A stretch of 46,385 nucleotides of DNA, taken from JBBSDV01 sp038240335 (lineage in GTDB: Bacteria; Chloroflexota; Dehalococcoidia; DSTF01; JACRBR01). Shown here piece by piece: positions 41,217 through 46,385 of the stretch. Where the stretch lies: positions 1-46,385 of the forward strand of contig JBBSDV010000002.1 of the NCBI GenBank assembly GCA_038240335.1, read 5' to 3'. Numbering within the stretch: position 1 is the first letter of the stretch; the number at the start of each line of letters is the position of its first letter. Below the pieces are notes generated by a model that had not been told where the DNA came from, ran no database searches, and was given only the letters and a program-made list of their open reading frames with translations. Made by a program: the position numbers and the translations under genes.

Positions 41217-42458
41217 GTGACGACGACATTCATGAGCGCGGAGAAGCTCAGCCTTACCTCAGAGTCCGTGACCGAGGGTCATCCGGACAAGATGTGCGAC
41301 CAGATCAGCGATGCGGTGCTCGACTGCATCCTCAAGGACGACCCGATGGGGCGCGTCGCATGCGAGACCGCATGCACGACCGGCCTCGTCATGGTGATCG
41401 GCGAGATCACGACGACGACCTACGTTGACATTCCGACCGTCGTCCGCGAGACCGTGCGCGACATCGGCTACAACAGCCAGCACTACGGCTTCGACTGGGA
41501 GACGTGCGGCGTCGTCGTCTCCATCAAGGAGCAGTCTGGCGATATCGCGATGGGCGTCGACAAATCGCTCGAAGCGAAGGAGGGCGCCGGCCTCAAGGAT
41601 GATCTCGATACCGGCGCCGGCGACCAGGGCATGATGGTCGGCTTCGCCTGCAACGAGACTCCGGAGTACATGCCACTCACGATCGCTCTCGCCCATCGCC
41701 TCTGCCAGCAGCTCGCCGCCGTGCGCAAGAGCGGCGCGCTGCCGTACCTGCGGCCCGACGGTAAGTCACAGGTCACCGTCGAGTACGAGCGCGGCAAGCC
41801 AAAGCGCATCGACACCGTCGTCATCTCGACGCAGCACGATCCCGACATCTCGCGCGAGGCGCTGCAGAACGATGTGCTGGAGCAGGTGATCAAGCCGGTT
41901 CTCCCGCCCGAGCTCGTGAACCAGGCGCCGCGGGCCTTCATCAATCCGACCGGCCGTTTCGTCATCGGCGGGCCGATGGGCGATGCCGGCCTGACGGGCC
42001 GGAAGATCATCGTCGACACCTACGGCGGCATCGCCCGTCACGGTGGCGGCGCGTTCAGCGGCAAGGATCCGACAAAGGTCGATCGTTCGGCGGCGTACGC
42101 CGCGCGCTACGTCGCAAAGAACATCGTCGCCGCCGGTCTCGCCGACCGCTGCGAGCTGCAGCTGTCGTACGCCATTGGCGTCGCCCATCCGACATCGATC
42201 TCCGTTGAGACATTCGGCACGGGCCGCATCGACGACGATCGCATCCTGGCGCTCATCAACAAGCACTTCGACCTGCGCCCCGCGGCGATCATCCGGGACC
42301 TGCGCCTCCGCCGCCCGATCTACCGCGCGACGGCTGCGTACGGACACTTCGGCCGTCACGACATCGATGCACCGTGGGAGCTTACGGACAAGGCCGACGT
42401 GCTCCGAGAAGAGGCCGGCATCAAGGCCGCCGCCGGAAGCGCGACTGCGGGCGCGTAG
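41217..42458 (+). CDS. metK: S-adenosylmethionine synthetase
   Basis: 413 aa, GTG with AGGAGG 7 nt upstream. SESVTEGHPDKMCDQISDAVLD, the loop ETACTTGLVMVIGEI, GAGDQGMMVGFACNET, FVIGGPMGDAGLTGRKIIVDTYGG and GGGAFSGKDPTKVDRSAAY are the MetK signatures. It makes SAM from methionine and ATP. Together with ahcY and the mtnA-mtnP pair it covers SAM synthesis, recycling and MTA salvage in one 6-kb block. Not preceded by its own SAM riboswitch. Confidence 0.97.
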   Translation: MTTTFMSAEKLSLTSESVTEGHPDKMCDQISDAVLDCILKDDPMGRVACETACTTGLVMVIGEITTTTYVDIPTVVRETVRDIGYNSQHYGFDWETCGVVVSIKEQSGDIAMGVDKSLEAKEGAGLKDDLDTGAGDQGMMVGFACNETPEYMPLTIALAHRLCQQLAAVRKSGALPYLRPDGKSQVTVEYERGKPKRIDTVVISTQHDPDISREALQNDVLEQVIKPVLPPELVNQAPRAFINPTGRFVIGGPMGDAGLTGRKIIVDTYGGIARHGGGAFSGKDPTKVDRSAAYAARYVAKNIVAAGLADRCELQLSYAIGVAHPTSISVETFGTGRIDDDRILALINKHFDLRPAAIIRDLRLRRPIYRATAAYGHFGRHDIDAPWELTDKADVLREEAGIKAAAGSATAGA

Positions 42459-42481
42459 CCGATCTTCGTTCCGGCTGTCAT

Positions 42482-42520
42482 CGCGAGAGCGCCGGCCCAA
42501 TAGCGGCCGGCGCTCTCGCG
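42482..42520 (+). terminator. Strong hairpin between metK and the convergent gene
   Basis: Perfect 16-bp stem CGCGAGAGCGCCGGCC / GGCCGGCGCTCTCGCG with a 7-nt loop, 23 bp after the metK stop and 25 bp before the end of the convergent gene. Likely a bidirectional terminator, although it lacks a T-run. Confidence 0.65.
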
Positions 42521-42545
42521 TATCAAATCCGGCGTAGTGGAGGCG

Positions 42546-44714
42546 CTACGGAGCGACGCTGATCATCGCGGCCCTCGCGTTGTAGCTGTACGCGGTGGCC
42601 CAGCCTGGCGAGAATACGCCGACTCGCACCGTGTAGACGCCGGACGGAAGATTTGGCGGCGTCGTCCAGCGAAATGTATAGTCGTGCCACACGTTCCCCT
42701 GCATAAACCGGTTATCGAGGAACGCCTGGTACACCTTGGTTCCTGAGGCGTTGTATACCTCCATATCGACGAGCGCGTAGGTCGTCTGGCTCGGTAGCAC
42801 TCGGGCCGTGACCAACGCCGTTCCGCCGCCGCGAATCGGGAACAACGGTGACAGATTCGCCGACGCGCTGAACGCAAGGCCGCTCGAAGCCGCCGTTGCC
42901 GTCGCCGTCGCTCCGCTCGCGGGTGTCGAGGTTCGGGTCGGCGCTGCAATCGGCGTCGACGTGCGCGTCGCTGTCGGCGCGGGCTGCACCGTCCGGGTCG
43001 GGGTCGGCGCCGTCTCGCCACCTGAAAGCGACATCGCGCCGGTAGCGTAGTACGCCTTTACCTGTTGCACCAAGTAGCCCCCATCGTCGTCAGCACTGAT
43101 CGACAGGGCGTTGTTGCCGTTGATCGCTGCCGGGTTCGTGACGCCGTCGCCCTCGCCGTCGCACGCGCACGTCGTGCCGCTGGCACCGCCGCCGAACATG
43201 AACGCGATGACACCAGCATCGCGGTACGCCGTCAGGTGCGCCCGCGTTGCATCGTCGAGCAGCCATTCGACATGATTGTCCTGGTAGTGGCCCGTCGTGT
43301 TGTTGACCGCGCGCATCTTCGTATTGCCGAGCGGGATCTGCCACATGACGATGCGCGTGTGCGACAGCGCCGAAAACTTTCCGAGCATGCGGACGTTGCG
43401 CGCATAGTCGCCGGTGTCCCACCAACCCGCACCGCCGTCGCCCAACACGTACTGCTTGTACCCGGCGTCGCGGTCGCTCGCATCGACGAACGTTACGTCG
43501 AAGTGCGCGCCCAGCGAGTTGTAGAAGTTCGCCGCTTTCGCGCTCAATGCATCGAGCGTCGTGTCGCTCGGATTGCCGAGGACGACGTCGGCGCCGGCGC
43601 CCCAGATACTCATGTGGTAGCCGAGGACGACGTTCGGCGCGTAGGTGTCGCGCAGCTTGACGATCGCCCGTGCGAAGCCGCTGGCGTTATCAGGCAGGCC
43701 TGCGAGGTCCGCGAGCCCCGTCGACCCGACCTGCACCGGCACCGTTGCCCCGTTGTCGCTCGTCGCGTGCTGCTCGATGAAGCCCCAGAGATCGGGTTCG
43801 TCGTGCAGCACCACCTTCGTGTTCGGGAAGGCGCCGGCGCGCTGGAAGAACAGCTTCATGTCGTTGTAGTACGACTGCATCGTCGACGTGTTGACCAGGT
43901 TGTTGTATACGCCGCCAGGTTCGCCCTGCGAATTCCCGGGCGCTGACTGATACATCATGTAGTAGCTGAAGACCGGCGTGATGCCGCTGTTCACGGAGTC
44001 CTGGATGTAGTTCGTGACGAAGCCGCCGTTCGCGCCCCACGTTGCCCAGCCCGCACCCGTGTTCACCCCGCCCGCGAGGTACTGATACCGGAAGCCGTAC
44101 GCCGCGTTCGCCCGCATCCCCGCCGCGCCGTTCGAGCCGCTTGCCAGACCGATCTGTAGCGAGTTCGGCCATCCCGTCGGCAGGGGCGCACCGGAGCCAC
44201 CGGCGCCCGCCGGTGTCGGCGTCGCCGGCAACACGTTGGTCGCCGTCGCGGCCGCGCCGCCCGTCACGGAGAACGACGCCGCGGTCGCGTTCCAATGGAT
44301 GCTCGACGTCCAGCCTGTGCCGAACACACCGACCGAGACGTCGTAGGCACCGCTCGCAGATCCGATTGGCGCCGACCACGTCGTCGTGAACGACCGCTGC
44401 TGGTTCGCGGTAAACGCCTGGTCGAAGGCCTTCTGCAGTACCTTCGCGCCCGACGCGTCGTAGATCTCGATATCGACCACTGCGGAGCGCGTCGTGCTGC
44501 TGGTGACCAGCGCGGTGGCCGTGATGGTACCGCCCGCCGCGATGGAGCCGGGCGTGATCGACGCGGAGGTCGTGAAGCCGCCGCTGTTCATCGCCGCCGC
44601 CTCGCCCGAACGCTCTCGTTGCGAGAGCGGTACAAGAACGGCGGCGAGCACGAGCGCGACGACGGCGCTACGGGTGAGCAGCGAACGGGCACGAAACGAC
44701 GTGGTTTGAAACAC
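42546..44714 (-). CDS. Large secreted glycosidase-like protein with duplicated flanking beta domains
   Basis: 722 aa from a GTG at 44714 with AAGGAG 8 nt upstream. Signal peptide ~10-40. Two similar beta domains flank the centre: ~45-150 (VVDIEIYDASGAKVLQKAFDQ ... GAYDVSVGVFGTGWTS) and ~620-722 (LVDMEVYNASGTKVYQAFLDN ... GVYTVRVGVFSPGWAT). They are joined by Thr/Pro linkers to a central ~370-residue domain with TKVVLHDEPDLWGFIEQ, NVVLGYHMSIWG, FVDASDRDAGYKQY and RIVMWQIPLGN, which reads like a (beta/alpha)8 glycoside hydrolase with acidic active-site residues. The exact family and substrate are not recognised. Confidence 0.75.
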   Translation of the reverse strand: MFQTTSFRARSLLTRSAVVALVLAAVLVPLSQRERSGEAAAMNSGGFTTSASITPGSIAAGGTITATALVTSSTTRSAVVDIEIYDASGAKVLQKAFDQAFTANQQRSFTTTWSAPIGSASGAYDVSVGVFGTGWTSSIHWNATAASFSVTGGAAATATNVLPATPTPAGAGGSGAPLPTGWPNSLQIGLASGSNGAAGMRANAAYGFRYQYLAGGVNTGAGWATWGANGGFVTNYIQDSVNSGITPVFSYYMMYQSAPGNSQGEPGGVYNNLVNTSTMQSYYNDMKLFFQRAGAFPNTKVVLHDEPDLWGFIEQHATSDNGATVPVQVGSTGLADLAGLPDNASGFARAIVKLRDTYAPNVVLGYHMSIWGAGADVVLGNPSDTTLDALSAKAANFYNSLGAHFDVTFVDASDRDAGYKQYVLGDGGAGWWDTGDYARNVRMLGKFSALSHTRIVMWQIPLGNTKMRAVNNTTGHYQDNHVEWLLDDATRAHLTAYRDAGVIAFMFGGGASGTTCACDGEGDGVTNPAAINGNNALSISADDDGGYLVQQVKAYYATGAMSLSGGETAPTPTRTVQPAPTATRTSTPIAAPTRTSTPASGATATATAASSGLAFSASANLSPLFPIRGGGTALVTARVLPSQTTYALVDMEVYNASGTKVYQAFLDNRFMQGNVWHDYTFRWTTPPNLPSGVYTVRVGVFSPGWATAYSYNARAAMISVAP

Positions 44715-45097
44715 GATAGGCACTCCTTGACTGGCATGGGCGGCGAGGGGCGCGCGGAAACGCACCCATCTCCATGTCGATGTGTGTCAGTCAGAGCGAA
44801 GCTATGGCACGGTGAAGCGCTGCATGTAGCACACTCCCATCGGCGCCGCAGACGAGTCGTCTGCACGCGGTTGACCCCACAGAGATCTTCGGACACCGCG
44901 GGCGGCGTCGTGAGCACTTCCTGTGCGCGATAGCGGTTTGGGGTCAGTAATCGGGCCATATCCAGCCCGCGTCGTAGGGGGTGACCCTGAAGCCTACCCC
45001 ACGTTGCCGAAGCCTTGCAACGTCGGCCTACCACCTTTCGGCGACATAACACCAAGCCATGTGAGAGGGCGGCGTCCGAATAGACGGTGAGGCGAAC

Positions 45098-45124
45098 TCG
45101 TTATGTAATCGTTTAGCACTTTTC
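45098..45124 (-). repeat. Dispersed 27 bp repeat, copy 3
   Basis: The reverse complement reads GAAAAGTGCTAAACG then ATTACATAACGA, identical over 27 bases to 8673-8699 and inverted relative to it. Confidence 0.85.
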
Positions 45125-45444
45125 GGTGTTTCGGTGGAGCGGAGCGGCCCGGTGGCGCGTCGGCGATGCCTCGCGCTCGCCAGCGCCGCTCAGAATCGCA
45201 CTGATTCTCCCACGCATTGCCGCCGAACTCCGAGCAGGCCAACACACGCGAGGAGGGCGAGTGGGGCGCTGCGCTCGGAGGGCGGGTTGTAGAAGGGGTG
45301 CCGCGTCCAGGTGCTTCATTGTTGCAGTCGGCAAGGTCGTCGAGGACCGCGGCGCCTTCCACCGTCCGGCGACGCACGACGCGTGCAGGCGGCAGGTTCA
45401 AAGGAGTTGACATTCGACAAAGATCTAGCTCGCAGGGAAAATAG

Positions 45445-45499
45445 GTACACGATGTACCCGTGTAGCTCTTGACAACATCGCCGCCGTAGCAGATGATAC
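45445..45499 (+). promoter_or_regulatory. Promoter with an upstream palindromic operator
   Basis: TTGACA (45470-45475) is followed after 16-18 bp by GATGAT/TGATAC (45492-45499). A perfect palindrome GGTACACGATGTACC (45445-45459) lies 10 bp upstream of the -35, a suitable place for a dimeric regulator. Confidence 0.45.
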
Positions 45500-45611
45500 G
45501 CCCCAAGCCGCAAACGTGGGGAGCGGCCACATCCGTTCGGTCATCCGTAAAGCAAGCGAGCGCCCCCGCGCCCGCCAAGCATTGCCGCGCGCAGCGCGGG
45601 GGGAGTTTGAG

Positions 45612-46213
45612 TTGAGAAGAAACAACGACCCAAGGCGTCGAAGAGGTCTTCGGGAGTTCCCGCGACTTGTAGTCGTCGCATTGGCGTCGCTCGTAATCGC
45701 GTTGACTCTGCTGGTGTTCCAGTCTGATCGATCCCCTTCCACGGCGCACGCGTTCGGCTTAATCACGATAAGCGATATCGGGGGGAGTGACATACACGGC
45801 GGGTATGGCCCGACCTCGGGTGGCACGTATTCTGGCGGTGCTACCGGTAGGGTGACGATCCTTGGGGACGGGTTCACTGGCGCGGATCAAGTGAAATTCG
45901 GTTCATCGATAGTGCCTACGTCCGATTTCTCGGTTCTGAACGACCACGTGATTACTGCCGTGCCGCCGAGCCACGGAACTGCGGAGGGTGTGGATGTCCA
46001 GGTGTATGCGCCATTTAGCGTATTCTTCGGGCCTTGCTTCTTACCGATACCGTGCCCAAATGCGTATTACTACACGTCCGATACCGACCTACATCTGTCG
46101 CTACCGGTCGCGGTAATCGTCCCGCACACCACGGCGACGGTTGGCCCGGTCGAGCTCGGTTTCAAACTGGAGGCAACCGACGCTCCTCCGACGGTGGACG
46201 GCCATGTGCGACT
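45612..46213 (+). pseudogene. Exported IPT/TIG-domain protein interrupted by an IS element
   Basis: A TTG at 45612 with GGGGAG just upstream gives a typical signal-anchor start (LRRNNDPRRRRGLREF, then LVVVALASLVIALTLLVF); a GTG at 45516 is the longer alternative. After the helix comes GGSDIHGGYGPTSGGTYSGGATGRVTILGDGF, then a TIG-like fold (GFTGADQVKFGSSIVPTSDFSVLNDHVITAVPPSHG). At 46214 the sequence changes to the end of an IS3-type element, so the rest is lost; the frame runs on into the element to 46310 as foreign sequence. The gene is therefore truncated at the C-terminus, after about 200 residues. Confidence 0.7.
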
Positions 46214-46385
46214 TGAGGTTCCCCCGGTTTGCCGGACGGGTGCGTTCTTGGCGCATCATGCCGCATGCGTCGGTGCGGTGTACAGGCGTTCGTGCTCGAC
46301 CGGGCTGTGATAGGCGATCCGTGAGTGTCGGCGGCGCGGGTTGTACCACGCCTCGATCCACTCGAAGATCGCAGAGGCCAGTTCC
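46214..46385 (-). mobile_element. End of an IS3-type insertion sequence
   Basis: The element begins TGAGGTTCCCCCGGTTTGCC at 46214; IS3 family ends start with TGA and run into a G/C-rich inverted repeat of this style. The transposase stop lies 42 bp inside, a normal distance. The other end and target duplication are outside the window. Confidence 0.75.
46256..46385 (-). CDS. IS3-family transposase C-terminus (partial)
   Basis: The minus-strand frame ends at 46256 and reads ELASAIFEWIEAWYNPRRRH, then SRIAYHSPVEHERLY. W(I)(E/x)xxYNxxRxHS.(I/L).Y.SP...E is the C-terminal signature of the DDE integrase domain (rve) of IS3 OrfB. The rest of the gene, with the catalytic residues, lies beyond the window. 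Confidence 0.92.
   Translation of the reverse strand, partial: ELASAIFEWIEAWYNPRRRHSRIAYHSPVEHERLYTAPTHAA

Larger units (their letters stand above)
44715..45515. other. Gap with repeat and regulatory sites, no recognised gene
   Basis: About 800 bp between divergent exported-protein genes. Apart from the 27-bp dispersed repeat (45098-45124), a 7-bp inverted repeat ACGTTGC/GCAACGT (45001-45023) and the promoter region near 45445-45499, no frame here looks like a protein. Long minus-strand frames exist but are Arg/Pro/Ser-rich, as expected from GC-rich non-coding DNA. Confidence 0.5.

Noticed and set aside
43065..43946. 293-residue plus-strand frame opposite the glycosidase-like gene
   Set aside because: Arg/Val-rich shadow with no signals; the minus strand has signal peptide, linkers and duplicated domains.
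44994..45749. 251-residue minus-strand frame in the gap before the TIG gene
   Set aside because: Ser/Pro/Arg-rich, crosses the 27-bp repeat and the opposing promoter, and has no ribosome site or domain.
1..46385. CRISPR array or prophage
   Set aside because: No regularly spaced identical repeats with unique spacers, and no phage structural or lysis genes were found.

Overview
The window is high-GC bacterial chromosome with short intergenic gaps, many ATGA/GTGA gene overlaps and frequent GTG/TTG starts. Gene content (CopC-CopD-cytochrome c fusion, CimA, an MtnA-MtnP salvage pair under a SAM-I riboswitch, methylmalonyl-CoA epimerase, lipoprotein L,D-transpeptidases, secreted proteins with Thr/Pro-rich linkers) fits an uncultured Chloroflexota or a related deep-branching monoderm lineage. 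This placement is inference; no rRNA gene is present.

Layout. 1-4123: copper-type CopC/CopD/cytochrome c fusion and a stand-alone GltD-like flavoprotein. 4124-5020: repeat-rich gap that hides a possible 22-residue Cys peptide gene on the minus strand. 5021-7739 (minus): a five-gene cassette of unknown function, made of a Gly13 secreted protein, an anchored Cys-rich protein and three tandem paralogous small membrane proteins. 7985-8700: an orphan HGLRA-type protein followed by two copies of a dispersed repeat. 8734-10884: Fur-family regulator with twin palindromic operators and a metal ABC transporter. 10881-20405: L,D-transpeptidase, HflX, CimA preceded by a probable attenuator leader peptide, a patatin, a nucleotidyltransferase-methyltransferase-SDR operon, a PAS protein, a pterin dehydratase and a DedA protein. 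20591-25914: a second L,D-transpeptidase, methylmalonyl-CoA epimerase coupled to a triple-VOC protein, another VOC protein and an ABC-2 exporter. 26149-35519: tRNA-Asn, methyltransferase, phosphotransferase, secreted protein, acyl-CoA dehydrogenase, two alpha/beta hydrolases and a dolichol-phosphate-type glycosyltransferase. 35628-42458: homoserine kinase and a SAM-cycle block (SAM-I riboswitch, mtnA, mtnP, GNAT, ahcY, metK). 42546-46385: a large secreted glycosidase-like protein, a repeat-containing gap, and a TIG-domain exported protein cut by an IS3-type element that runs off the window.

Expression signals are unusually readable. Monocistronic or first genes often have a TANNNT -10 box only 5-7 nt before the start codon, which implies leaderless mRNAs. 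Internal operon genes more often carry Shine-Dalgarno sequences. Several gaps contain degenerate 7-nt-period repeats, and three other repeat families are present (a 27-bp dispersed word, a longer intergenic element in two copies, and a ~55-bp tandem array).

Best candidates for something undescribed are the five-gene minus-strand cassette at 5021-7739, the 22-residue peptide gene at 4553-4621, the cimA leader peptide at 13105-13191 and the 27-bp dispersed repeat. All functional statements come from reading motifs by eye; no database search was run.
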